This document shows positions 1 through 14,200 of a stretch of 64,000 nucleotides of DNA, piece after piece. A program made the translations under genes and the position numbers. Origin of the DNA: Salvator merianae (Eukaryota > Chordata > Lepidosauria > Squamata > Teiidae); assembly GCA_003586115.2 (NCBI GenBank), contig QVOM02000057.1, positions 3,990,771 to 4,054,770 on the forward strand, in the 5' to 3' direction. The notes beneath the pieces are model-generated. The model made no database searches. It was given only the letters and a program-made list of their open reading frames with translations, and had not been told where the DNA came from. Position 1 is the stretch's first letter. Each line of letters begins with the position of its first letter.

Positions 1-706
1 TGTGAGTACTTTGATTTGTTTTCATTCTGTTTCATCTTGGCAGTTAGGGAATGTGATTGTCTCCATTCTGTATATTGGCATGGAAAGAAGGGGCAAAGCA
101 TTGTTTGGGCGGACTGTGGCAGACAGAACCCACCTGTGGTCCAGTAAATCACTGGTGTGTGTGTGCCTTTTTTGGCATTTCTCCAGAAAGTGAACTGCTT
201 TACTGCTTGAAGTTTTGCTAATTTTTAAATTAGCTGCTGATGTTCTTTTTAAAATTCTCCTCTCTCTACACAGGAGAAGAAGAAGAGGCGATAAAACCAG
301 ATGCTGTCAGCTGCCTGATGTGCTAACCAAAGACAAAGACTTCTGGCTTCATAATGTGCTAACCAAAGGCAAAGACTTTTGGCTTCTGGTTTGATGTCTA
401 CTCTAACCCTTCCAGATGGACAAGGAGAACTGTGAAGGCAAAGGGAAACTGTCTTGTAGCTACATACTACCTCCCTGATTCTCAAACACAACGCCATGGA
501 CTTAACATACAGTGCCTTAAATTCCAAGAGACTGAAATGCTTAAAAACTGAACACTTGCATTTGCCAGCCAGAAGAACAGAAAGTTATTTAGAGTCTAAG
601 CAGCTAAGAGCTTGTTTGGGGCTTGATTTATGTATGTTGTATATTTTTAAAAAACATTAATCTACTTTTTAATGCCTCTTTTTGTAAGTCACAAATAAAT
701 TATCAG
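1..706 (+). other. Putative last intron and terminal exon of an unidentified upstream gene
   Basis: A consensus splice donor (GTGAGT) lies at 2-7, so base 1 could be the last base of an exon. A pyrimidine-rich tract ending in ACACAG gives an acceptor at 272-273. The exon from 274 would end quickly: one frame reads EKKKRR then a stop at 291-293, and the other two stop at about 321 and 394. The sequence continues as a 3' UTR to AATAAA at 694-699, with a second AATAAA at 801-806. Inside it a 36-bp unit is tandemly duplicated (320-355 and 356-391). The frame cannot be fixed without the previous exon, and I do not recognise the gene. In human the neighbour here is SHC1, on the opposite strand, so synteny does not help. 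Confidence 0.35.
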
Positions 707-745
707 GCAATTATATTCATTTAGTGAATATTGTCCACAGGATTC

Positions 746-758
746 GGGGGGGGGGGGG
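746..758. repeat. Poly-G tract
   Basis: Thirteen consecutive G residues lie just after the first poly(A) signal. This is a simple repeat prone to sequencing error. Confidence 0.9.
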
Positions 759-2640
759 AACAGAGTGTTTTCATTTGGGTGGTTTTCCAGAAATATGTCC
801 AATAAATCAGAAAGTTAAGAGTTCACTGACTTTTATTTTGTTTTTCTCCAAATAATGAGTTTGACTTAAACCATACTTTCAAAGATCTTTTCTCTCTCAC
901 TAGTTCTTCTTCCTGCTGGTGTTACTATAGCTTTTGTGAAAAGGGCAGGATTTTACAATTCTGACCTTTGGGTTTGTCTATACCAGTCTGTGATTAAAGA
1001 GCCAAATTCACAAAGCTTTCTTTTTTCGTTCAATCATTTAAATGTTGTTACCTCACCCGAATAAAGACCTGTGAACACACCTTTGCCTCCTTGTTATTAA
1101 AAGAGATGAGAATGCAGATCTAAATAAATAATAGAAGCAGAAAGGGGACTACAAAGGGTTTTTAAAAGACAGGCACAAATTAGGAAAAATTTTCTGAAAA
1201 AAAGACACACGCACACACAGGTAGATATTAGCTTTATTTGAGTGTGCCCCATCTGGGTACTGGCCAGTTTTCAAGTCTCAGTCATAACATTCCATGGTCT
1301 CTCCAATTTTCCTTCCCTGTGTAGTGACTGAGGGAGGAAACGTTTGCTTAACAGGGCTTATATCTTCCGTGCCACAGTGCTGCTACAAATATCCTATTGG
1401 ACAATGTGACTATAATCTTTCTGATCCAAGCTGGTCTAAATGAGAAAGCAAATGACCCAAATAGAGATGGCTTGACCACAGCCTGCATGGAACTTTTTTT
1501 TACCACTTAGGAACATTCCAAGCAATTCCATATGTGGTCAAACTACTGGTCCACCTAATTCAGCACTGACAATTTGGATCATTGTGGGCCTTCAGTAAAG
1601 CAAGGAAAATTCTCATCCTGTTTGTAGGGTTCCCAGAGGCAGCCCAGTGGCTACTACTAACCCATGATGGTCTCTGACACAGGGCATGTTGGCATGATGG
1701 GGTGTAGGTAGATGTCTGGTCATGGCCCCCCTATTAAGTTAGGAAAAAAGGACAGGCTCCAGAAGGTCAGCAGAAAAACTTGAAAGGGTTAGGAAATTCA
1801 TAAGGGGAGCTCTGCTGGATGAGGCCTCAGCCCATCTAGTCCAGCATCCTGTCTCACACAGTGGCCCACCAATTGCTTCTGGGCATCTCAAGCAGAAGAC
1901 GAAGGCAAAACCTTCACCTGCTCTCCACTCCCTGCAAATGGCCTTCAGAGGCCTCCTGTCTGTCTCTTTAACCCAGAGGTGGTACCTAGGCATCCATTCT
2001 AGATAAGAACATAAGAGGACCCCTGCTGGATCAGACCTCAGCCCATCCAGTCCAGCATCCTGTCCAAATCCAAAATGCATTATCTGACCTGTAGGGTGGA
2101 TTAGAGGTGGGATGGGAATATGCATAACCGCATGCCCCAAAACTTTTAAGATACTGTAGATGCTTGCCTTTACATTTCATATAAACTACACAGTAGAACA
2201 CACTTGCACAACTTGTGCTACGTTGTATGCTGTTCCATTAATTTATAATGAATGTATAATAGTTTAAGACTATTTTTTCCTTGTGTTTCTTTGGGGATCA
2301 GACTAGATGATCTCTAAGACCCCTTCCAAGCTTGTGCATTTGTTTCAGAATTAAGGTCTATGGGGATTCAGCCTGAGGTTAGAAATTACAGTTTCAAATA
2401 TCTAGTCTTGCATTCTATTCAATATATTAATGTAACATCCTGCCAAATTATTTCCTCCATATATTATAACTTAGTATTATATTTAATATTTTTTAAAAAA
2501 CAAGAAAGTGAGAGCAGGATCCAAGCATTTTGTTCAGGGAAGTTTTACAGCTTTATACTATAAAGTATTACAGCTTTATACTATAGCAGTATAATCATAC
2601 AGCATGTCAAATATGAAAAACTATGAAAAATATGAAACAG
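759..2640. other. Intergenic region upstream of CKS1B
   Basis: AT-rich sequence with no recognisable exon. Its only clear content is the CR1-type LINE tail at 1795-2065, listed separately. The short open frames here are not conserved-looking and are mostly translations of the repeat. Confidence 0.6.
1795..2065 (-). mobile_element. CR1-type LINE 3' end, one full and one truncated copy
   Basis: Read on the minus strand this has the CR1-like 3' UTR: an ATTCTAG...GGATGCC start, GGAGTGGAGAGCAGGTGAAGG, then GATGCTGGACTAGATGGGCTGAGG and a terminal TTATG/TTATGTTC-type octamer. A second, truncated copy of the tail (2004-2065) lies beside the first in the same orientation. Near-identical copies occur at about 18727, 18967, 20941, 24855, 27313, 57050, 57297, 61462 and 61656. 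Assignment to CR1 (or the closely related L3) rests on the ctggactagatg core and the short tandem octamer tail known for that clade. Confidence 0.7.
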
Positions 2641-3154
2641 TAGTAATAGCAGTAGCAGTACACCTAGAGGGGCGGGACTACGGAGAGACGGCACCAACAA
2701 CCCTCGCTAGCTAACGCCATCCAATCAGGCCCTGCCACGCCCGTGTACGTCAAACTATTTTTCTCCCTCTCGACCAATAGGCGCCATTGGCGGTGCCGTT
2801 TGAAAAGTGAGCGGTTAAAGGAGGAGGTGTGTGTACATTGTGAGGGGCGTAAACCAGGAGATTGAGACAGGGCGGGACGAAAGGTAAATAGGCTGGTGGA
2901 AGCAACCAATCAGAGGAAGAGCCCCTCCTTCTACCCGCCTCCTTTCCCGACGGCCGCCAATGAGAAAAGAGCACGAGACAGAGAAGCGGCTGCTGTGCTC
3001 GCCATTTGCGCCGGCCGGACCTTGTTGTGTCGCCAGTCACGCCAGTTGGTGTCCGTCGCGGAGGCTGCTGGGATTGTTTCGTGAGGATAGCGGAGAGGCG
3101 TTTGCTCGGGTTTTTTTTTTAATGTTTATATAAGTTTTTAAAAAGAAATATATC
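2640..3154 (+). promoter_or_regulatory. CKS1B: CKS1B CpG-rich promoter with CCAAT boxes and CDE/CHR-like site
   Basis: GC-rich sequence leading into CKS1B exon 1. CCAAT boxes are visible at 2721-2725, 2774-2778, 2786-2790 (inverted, ATTGG), 2906-2910 and 2957-2961. A cell-cycle homology element TTTGAA lies at 2799-2804, preceded by GGCGG at 2789-2793 with a 5-base gap, where the classical CDE-CHR spacing is 4. CCAAT (NF-Y) plus CHR is the known arrangement of G2/M genes repressed by DREAM, and mammalian CKS1 promoters are reported to use it. A bidirectional role is possible, since human SHC1 lies head-to-head with CKS1B, but no SHC1 exon was recognised on the minus strand. Confidence 0.7.
3122..3133 (+). 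promoter_or_regulatory. CKS1B: Three-codon upstream ORF in the CKS1B leader
   Basis: ATG TTT ATA TAA lies 21 bases before the CKS1B start codon, within an AT-rich leader segment. If it is in the mature transcript it is a minimal uORF. Its ATG has a poor context and the leader after it is short, so reinitiation would be inefficient and leaky scanning is more likely. The transcription start has not been mapped. Confidence 0.45.
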
Positions 3155-7186
<4,032 letters not shown>

Positions 7187-7587
7187 CCTGGATAGATCCA
7201 TGTTTTAGATATAAGCACCTTTTTTAAAAAAAACAAACAACTATTTTCTTGTAAAAGTTCTATGAATGTTTTCAGTATCTTTCAAGAAAATGCCACTCAA
7301 CGCAATGAACATACCACTGTTGCCAGACCAGAAATGCTTCCTTTTGCTGCGGAGCAATTGCCTACTGAAAAAGACTGATATTGCTGCTGAATACTTAATG
7401 ATTTTTACACTTACTGAAGGTTCTTGGGCAATGTTAGGGGAAGCTAGTTTGATTTTATAAATCCAAGAGGTGGCATTAGGTTTCTCTGCTTGGGTATTTT
7501 GAATGTACATTTCCTTTTAAACTTTGTTTTTCATGTTAGTCCTTAGAACTTTAGTTATTCTAGTGGCACTGTTTTTAAGGCTCTGTC

Positions 7588-7593
7588 AATAAA
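7588..7593 (+). terminator. CKS1B: CKS1B poly(A) signal
   Basis: AATAAA about 400 bases after the CKS1B stop codon, followed by a T-rich stretch. It is the first canonical hexamer after the stop. Confidence 0.75.
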
Positions 7594-7849
7594 ATACACA
7601 TATTTTATGCATTCACTGTTCTGTTTGCTACTTTAAATAATCTTTACATGCCTGAATAAGGAAAGGGAAATGAAAGCACAGCTGGCAATCACTATGAGAG
7701 AAGAAGCAAAATGAAACTCAGAATAGACAAGAAGACGAGAGAATAATTAGCTAATCTCAATGAATTAAGTCTCTTGAGGCCAGGTGAATAACACTGAAGG
7801 AGCTAACTAGAGTTACTGCAGAACCACTTGCTGAGGTTTTGAGAATTCC

Positions 7850-8040
7850 TGGGCATCAGGAGAGATGCTAGAAGACTGGAGGAAGGCAAAAGTTGTCCGT
7901 ATCTTCAAATAAGAGAGGACTCGGGAAACTAGAGGTCTGTGAGTCTGACATCAGTAATGGACAAGGTCATTGAGCAGATTATTAAACAGCATTTTTGTGA
8001 GCAGTTGGATAGGAAATTAATAACCAACAGGAGAAGAACT
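7850..8040 (+). mobile_element. CR1-type LINE reverse transcriptase fragment
   Basis: The forward strand reads like the CR1 RT region around motif WRKA.V..IFK....DP.NYR.VSLTS, as nucleotides GACTGGAGGAAGGCAAAAG, then ATCTTCAAATAAGAG, GAGTCTGACATCAG and GAGCAGATTATTAAACAGC. Stops and small frameshifts interrupt it, so it is a dead fragment. It is in the same orientation as the host genes, between CKS1B and FLAD1. Confidence 0.65.
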
Positions 8041-9430
8041 TGGAACAATGCACAATGTGTAACCTTAGACAAGGCCACAACCTCAGACTAACAATCTTAA
8101 AAAGGCACAGCACACAAGGAAAAGGGGTCTAGGATGGAAAAGGAGGGCTTAATAGCAGGTATTGCAAAGCAATGCTAGTAGATCCAGCCAGACTCCAGTC
8201 CTGCTCATGCTCAGAAGCAGCAGCCACAGGTAACAGCGTCTCAAGTTCAGCTGGCAGGAATTGTGGCAGCAACAAAGTCCAGACTCTCACCCTAGCAAGC
8301 TCTTTCTGGGAGGAAGGTGGTCTCTTTTGCAGCAAAGCTGCTGGAAACAGTTTCAGCTGGTAAGAAAAGCAGGCTGGACTCTCATCTTGTAGGCTGCCAG
8401 GCAGTAGATGTCAAATGCAGTTTTCTTGGCAGTAATACAGAAGTGGTTTGCCATTACCTTTTTCCAGAACTAGAGAGATATCAGGATCAAACCTACAATT
8501 CTCTTTAAAAAAAAAAAATACTGGTTGAAAGTGGAACCTGTTATCCAAGAAGGTGAAAGGCTCTCCTAACAGGTCTTAACTGTACTCGCTAAATAAGAAG
8601 GTAGTATTCTTTATATCCTTGCTTCTGAGACAATGTAATTGGCAGTCTTTATTAAGGAAAAGCAGTGCTGGAGCAGCATGTAGCCAAACTGATTGATCTC
8701 CAAATGGTTAAAGTAGGCCTGGATGTGGCGAGGGTTTGGATGTGGGGCTACCTGGAAATACCTGGGTTGTCAAAGTTAAGCATGTTACTGCTGCATTTCA
8801 CAAAGCTCCATCCTGGCTTCTGTGTGACTCTGTCAATGCCATTATGCAGGTTTCTTGGTGAAGATACAGAAGTGGTTCACCACTGCCTGTTTTTTTGCCT
8901 TTTTATCTCACCTGGGTTAGAGCAATAAAAATAAAATGTAAAATGAGCAATGCCTGAAAGGGAGGGGAAGCTGTTTCTTTAATCAAAGGCCAAGATGACT
9001 AAATGTGTCTTCACTGATCTCCTGAACATGTACAGTGAAGATGCCTGGTGCACCTCAAGGGGGAGGCTATTCCATAGTCTGGGGGCTACCACCAAGAAGG
9101 CCCCTATGGACAGAAGCTGGGGGCTGGATCTGTGACCCCAGCAGGCAACTTGCTTTGGCATCTTTATGCAGGTTTCCTAGCAAAGGTACAGAAAAGGTGT
9201 GCCTTTACTTTCTTCTGGAAAAAGACTGAGGGTTGATTTCCCATAGGGGTTAGGAAATACTTCAAATAAATTATTGCTATTATTATTTCTACTTCTATCC
9301 TGCCGTGCAGCCTGTACCGTTAGCCACTGCGGAAGCGGGAGTTACAGCAAACAACAGGAGCTGCAGTTCCAAAAAATATTGTCTAGCCTTTGGATTTTAA
9401 CCATTACTGTCGTTACTAATTAAATTCATT
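8041..9430. other. Intergenic CKS1B-FLAD1, repeat-derived
   Basis: No exon recognised. It contains three short reverse-oriented SINE body fragments (about 8415-8480, 8845-8900 and 9165-9230, each with a variant of TTCTTGG...ATACAGAAGTGGTTTGCC) and a minus-strand L2-type LINE end (listed). The final 130 bases, with GCGGAAGCGGGAGTTACAGC, lead into the FLAD1 promoter. Confidence 0.55.
8940..9165 (-). mobile_element. L2-type LINE C-terminal/3' fragment
   Basis: The minus strand encodes [19 protein letters not shown] followed by RSVKTHLV, the characteristic extreme C-terminus of L2-clade LINE ORF2 proteins. On the + strand it appears as GATGCCTGGTGCACCTCAAGG and GTCTGGGGGCTACCACCAAG. Relatives of this block lie at about 14330, 17225, 23985, 26030, 29580, 39285, 51545 and 51785. 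Confidence 0.7.
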
Positions 9431-9733
9431 CCCTTCCTATAGAAGCTACAATGTTTCGCTTGGCATAGCGGCGGCGCCGGCGGCGGCGGCTCCCTGCGCG
9501 CTGAAGCATGATGGGAATGGTAGTTTCCGCCCCGCCCCAAGCGGGGGCCTCCTCCATCTTCCTGCCAGCTAAAGAGTGAAGGAAGACTCTGGGCAATCGG
9601 AGTTTTCCTTTCGACTTCTTTTCTACGCCCAATTGCTCTGTAGAGGCCAGGGAGGCGGGCTTTAGAAGAAAGAACAGCCAATGAGGAAGCGGTGGGCGGC
9701 GGGTAGATCTGTAGTACTAGTAGCTTGGCGGAG
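9430..9733 (+). promoter_or_regulatory. FLAD1: FLAD1 CpG-rich promoter and probable non-coding exon 1
   Basis: A CpG-dense block with a GGC-repeat core (about 9466-9490), a GC box (CCGCCCCGCCCC near 9527), a CCAAT box at 9678-9682 and, on the reverse strand at 9506-9526, AACTACCATTCCCATCATGC. That last sequence closely matches the ZNF143/THAP11 promoter motif (ACTACAATTCCCAGCATGC). It ends in a consensus donor GTGAGT at 9734-9739, so a non-coding first exon of FLAD1 probably ends at 9733. The transcription start is not determined. Confidence 0.6.
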
Positions 9734-10096
9734 GTGAGTAAGGAGGAAGAGCGAGAGGCACTTTAGGGCCGGAATGGAGGGAAGAGAGGATCGGGGTCGA
9801 AAATATTGTTGAATACAGTATAAGCTGGAGGGGGAAGACGCTAGACTCTTATTTTCAGACCTGTTCCCTCTCTCCTGGACGGCACTTGAAAAGAGGACCT
9901 CTGAGCACGTGCAGAGTGCCTTGCTCCGTAGCGTTTTTTCCTCCCCCTGTCCATTCCTTCAGATGTTCAAAGTTCCTGCTTTCATGTCGGATTGATCTAG
10001 ACATAAATCGGAGGGAAACAGGGGGGCATGTTTTGAAGGGAAGCTTCAGGACCCCTTTGCACTGGTTTCACTAACGACGCGTGTGTTCTGCGGCAG

Positions 10097-10188
10097 AGAC
10101 CAACAAGTCCCAGCGGCGGTTTCTCCCAGCCAAGCGCCTTCAGCTTCTAGGTTCCTTCAGCTGCTCTGGAGACCATCAAAGGACGTAG
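10097..10188 (+). other. FLAD1: Candidate second 5' UTR exon of FLAD1
   Basis: A 92-base segment bounded by an acceptor (GTGTTCTGCGGCAG, AG at 10095-10096) and a strong donor (TAG then GTGAGC at 10189). It lies between the promoter and the first coding exon, on the same strand. It has no long open frame and would be leader sequence. It rests on splice-site quality only. Confidence 0.4.
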
Positions 10189-10477
10189 GTGAGCTTTCAT
10201 AAAATTCTGGGAAAAAACCCTCAGCGTTATACATGCATGCGTCCCTTTATATATAAGAGTTGCTGGGTCCTGTGCCTGCTTGATCTGCACCTTGTATGTA
10301 TTTTTTCTTAAGGATTTCTTCCGCAAACTCGTGGTTTTTCATTCGCCAAACACACAGAGATCTTTCCCCCCGGTTAGTGCCGTTTTGACTACGTAAGCAT
10401 GGTGCTCTGTGCCCAAGGGTTGGAAATCAAAACAGTGCGTTGGGAAGTATATGAAGATAGGTCCCTGCCCCAGGGCA

Positions 10478-10968
10478 ATTGCAGTCTGTGACCCTTTCTG
10501 CACTTAACCAGTTGGAAACCTGGATCAGTGGGTCCAGATTAGCTCGGTCAGGATCAGCGCCGTCTACACCAACAGTACTGGTCCGGATTACCCCACGCCA
10601 CATCCAAGAACCTCATCAAGATTCGTGGCTGCCTCCCCATGCCTCTAAAGGACCTCTGGGATGTGCTTTTCAGTGTCTTGTGTAGCTGAAAGTCACCCCC
10701 AGTAGTCCCAAATATGGAAGGCATGCTTTCTGCACCCCTCCTGTATTCCGGATCAGGGCCACTGGTCCCTCTGGTAGACCCAATTAATCAGGTCTACCAG
10801 AGATCCAGATTAAGACTTCCGTTAATCCGGATCTCGCTCTGTCTTGTGCAGACTGAGCAGACCAGTGGGAAGTCTTGGCCTTATAAGTCTGGACTAGCAA
10901 CTGGCCTAGAAGCGAACTGCACGGATTAATATGGATTAAAGGTCCGTGCAGACAGGCCCTGATGATTC
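10478..10968. mobile_element. Palindromic non-autonomous DNA transposon-like element
   Basis: The block starts near CCCTTTCTGCACTTAACC and ends near GGTCCGTGCAGACAGGCCC, so both ends carry an outward-facing G/CCC(N)TNTGCAC terminus. Internally CTGGTAGACCC...GGTCTACCAG and repeated GGATTA/TAATCC and GATCCAG words form several inverted repeats. The termini resemble those of the better-defined element at 31749-32204. A target duplication is not clear. Confidence 0.4.
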
Positions 10969-11179
10969 AACGCAGAACCACCGACCAAAGGAGGAGATAT
11001 GGATGAGTATATATGTAACGGTGCGGAAGGGGGAGAATAGATAGCAAGATCAGTAACTGAGCTGGGAAGTCTTTTTTATTTATTTACTTTTTCCAGCCAG
11101 CACCACTTCTGTAGCTCCACTATGGACCCGTCTTCGCACCGCATTTAGGCCTAGCACGCTCAGAAGCGTTTGAATACCG

Positions 11180-11251
11180 ATGCATTGGGCCCTTCAGCTG
11201 TGCAGAGGTGCTTTTTTGTGGCAGCGGTGGCCGTTCGGGCATCTCCGAACT
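11180..11251 (+). promoter_or_regulatory. FLAD1: Alternative FLAD1 N-terminal extension, possible mitochondrial presequence
   Basis: Twenty-four codons in frame with the strong internal start encode a segment with hydrophobic and Arg residues and no Asp or Glu ([20 protein letters not shown], then HLRT), as expected for a mitochondrial presequence. Its ATG has C at -3 (weak). The ATG at 11252 has A at -3 and G at +4 (strong). Leaky scanning could therefore give mitochondrial and cytosolic forms, as the two human FLAD1 isoforms do. Targeting is inferred, not shown. Confidence 0.55.
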
Positions 11252-14200
11252 ATGGCAGCGCAGAGGGACAAAACCGTCTCTGGGACTGATGAGAAAAACT
11301 CCGACGGTACCGTGACTGCTGGGATTATCATTATCGGAGATGAGATCTTAAAGGTACACAGACCTCAAAGTATTCTGTTGCTGCTGCCCTTGGTTACTTT
11401 CTGAGAGGGGACTGAAGGGGGGAAAGGATCTTCAGTCCACGAGGGGTACTTATAAATGAAATTACGGTGGTCAAGAGAGCACACTATTAAATGCCCATTG
11501 TGGGTGGGAGGGAAATGTGGAAGGGGGCCTTTATACCCTGCCTGTGGGCTGCCTAAAGGATTCTCGTTGGTCCATATAGAAGCCAGGATTCTGGTTGGTC
11601 TCTGTAGAATTCAAGATCCTAGTTGGTCCTCATAGAGCCCAGGACCCTGGTTGGTCCCCGTAGAATTCAGGATTCTGGTTGGTCCCCATAGAACCCAGGA
11701 TTCTCTCTGGGCCTTTGCTTTCAGAGTTTGTTTATTTTCTGAACAGTAAGTGCCTAGTCCTTATTCTGGAGGCACATCTTGGAGAGGACATCTCAAAAGC
11801 TAGAGGAGGACCAGAGGCAGACTTCTGATGCTGAGGGAAGATGCTGAAGTTCAGGATGCAGAGATGGAACAGACAAATAGTGCAGAATTGGCTTGGGTGA
11901 TAGTTTTAGGGCGATGCTGAGTCGAGTTTTGACTCCTCATATCTCTATGGACAACTGATCGCTATTTTGATCTGTCTCTAGCAGTCTTGGCCGGCGCAGG
12001 TGAGTGCAGCCGGAAGTCCTTGCCGCTGCTGAAAACTGGTTCGTGGACTTCCTTTGGAGTCCACGTGGCACATGGGAAGAAGGAAGCTCACGAACCTTAC
12101 TTCCAGCCGGAGGTGGGGCTTCTGGCTGGGCTCACCTGTGCTGGGCGCCACTGGTTTCCAGTAGCATCTTGAAACTTATCCAAGGACATTCCAGAAGGCC
12201 TTTGGATTTCAGCCACCTGTCCTGTCTGTTATCCCGTGTGTCTCTGGAGATACGTGCATTTAAAGGGATTGCTGTTGTGATTTAAAGGGAAGGCTGGTAT
12301 GCAAAAACCAGTCGGGCAAGACCTATCTTGAAATACGCCCACTTTGAACAGCCCAGCACGCTAGATAATTGGAGCTGGAATTCTAGCCAGCAGTGGTTTT
12401 TGGGATTGCTGGTGGTTGGGAGCATAAGTTTCCCTCCCACTGTAGATCGGGCGTTTTGGAAATCAGATGGCAGAAATGATTTCTTGCTGGCTTCTCCCTC
12501 TTGGCAGGGCTACACGCAGGACGTAAATTCCTTCTTCATGTGTAAGAAGCTACGTTCCCTGGGCGTCGAGGTGGCCAGGATCTCGGTGGTCCCGGACGAC
12601 GTGGACACTATCGCCTCGGAAATCGCGTGCTTCGCCAGCAAGTTCACGTACGTCCTCACTTCCGGCGGGATCGGCCCCACCCACGACGACGTCACCTTCG
12701 AGGCGGTGGCCCGGGCGTTTGGGGAGAAGGTGTTCCCCCACCCAGAGATGGTGGAGCTGGTGAAGAAGTTCTTCGGGAAATCCGAGGCCACGTGCCCCGA
12801 GATGAAGCTGGCCCGCGTGCCGGAATCTTCGCTCCTCAACTACGGGGTGGACGAGAAAAGCGGCCGCCCTTCCCGCTACCCGCTCATCAGCGTCCGCAAC
12901 GTCTACGTTTTCCCCGGGATCCCCGCCCTGATGAAGCGAGCCCTGGAGGGCCTGGGCCAACTCTTCCGCAACGAGAAGACCCGGTTCTGCTCGCGGGTGG
13001 TCTACGTCGACGCCGACGAGGTCCTCATCGCCCCTATCCTGGACCGGGCCCACGCCAACTTCGGGCGGCGCACCAGCCTGGGATCCTACCCGGACTGGGT
13101 CAGCAATTACTTCCGGGTCAAGCTCACCTTGGACTCCGACTCGGAGGAGCACCTGCAGGAGGCCTTATCCTTCCTCATGGAGAACCTGCCCGAGGAAGTG
13201 GTGGTGCCGTTGGTAGCCGACCCTGTCTCCCGGGCCGCCGCAGATGTGTACGCCTTAGCCGAATCTGGTAGCGTCAAAAACTTCCTGGCATGCGGCTAGA
13301 TCTTTTGAAGTGGGGTTAACTAGGTTTGGGGCCTCCGGATATTGCTGAGCGAAACCTCGTGTCGTTTTTTGCAAACAGTCAAACCAGTGGGGCGAAGAAG
13401 CGTGTCTTTACCAGGGGTCGAAACAGACACAGACCTGGCAGGCCTCTAGGAGAAGGCTCTTCTGCAAATTGGGGGCCACGACAGAGGGGGCCCTTCCTTG
13501 AGCTGCCACCTTTTTACAACTGAAGATGGGGGGGTAGCAGGGAAGCCCCACTCTGTTTAATCTTAATTGATGGGCACAGTTTGCCCAGGTTAGACAGTTG
13601 CAAGCTATATATTAAAGGGCAGGGTGCTCACACACAGCAGGTTGTGTGGCACAGTGGCTAGAGTGACAGTGGTTTCTCTCTCTCTCTCTCTATCTTGTGG
13701 TCTATCCTGTCTTTCAAAATGGTTGAGAACGTCCTTGAAGACCATCTCTAATCCACCTTTTCTAGCCCAGATAGTTCTTGGGAGGGGCAGACCATCATGT
13801 GAACAATCCCACCCGCAAACTGGCTCCAAGCCGTTTCTTCAGCCTCCTCAGAGGGTCTTTTCTCGCCGTGTGTGAGGGCAGTCTTGATCATAGCTATTCA
13901 TATTTACATTTTTAAGGTGTAGCAATCTGAACAAATGTGGCCGTCTTCGATGGCAAAAATCTAGGTGGCTTAGCTCACAGGACAGATAAACCTTTGAATT
14001 GCTTTCCAACTCCAGGGAGATTTTGTGTCACTGTAAAAACTGTTGCCGTGTTGTTGTTGTTGTTGTTTTGAAAAGCCTCTGTTTTATGTCAACAGTTCCT
14101 ATTTTTATTTATTTATTTTGCTTCTCTGCAGGTTCCCCACTTGGCCAGAAGGTGGCGATAGCTCTCCAGACCATCGAAGAAGCCTTGGACCGATATAGCT

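Noticed and set aside
2640..3154. SHC1 first exon on the minus strand (head-to-head in human)
   Set aside because: No SHC1-like coding sequence was recognised on the minus strand between 1 and 3150.
12550..13152. 200-codon minus-strand frame over FLAD1 exon 2, and a 214-codon + strand frame at 12627-13271
   Set aside because: Both are shadows of the GC-rich FLAD1 exon. They have low-complexity composition and no domain, while the FLAD1 frame matches the family throughout.
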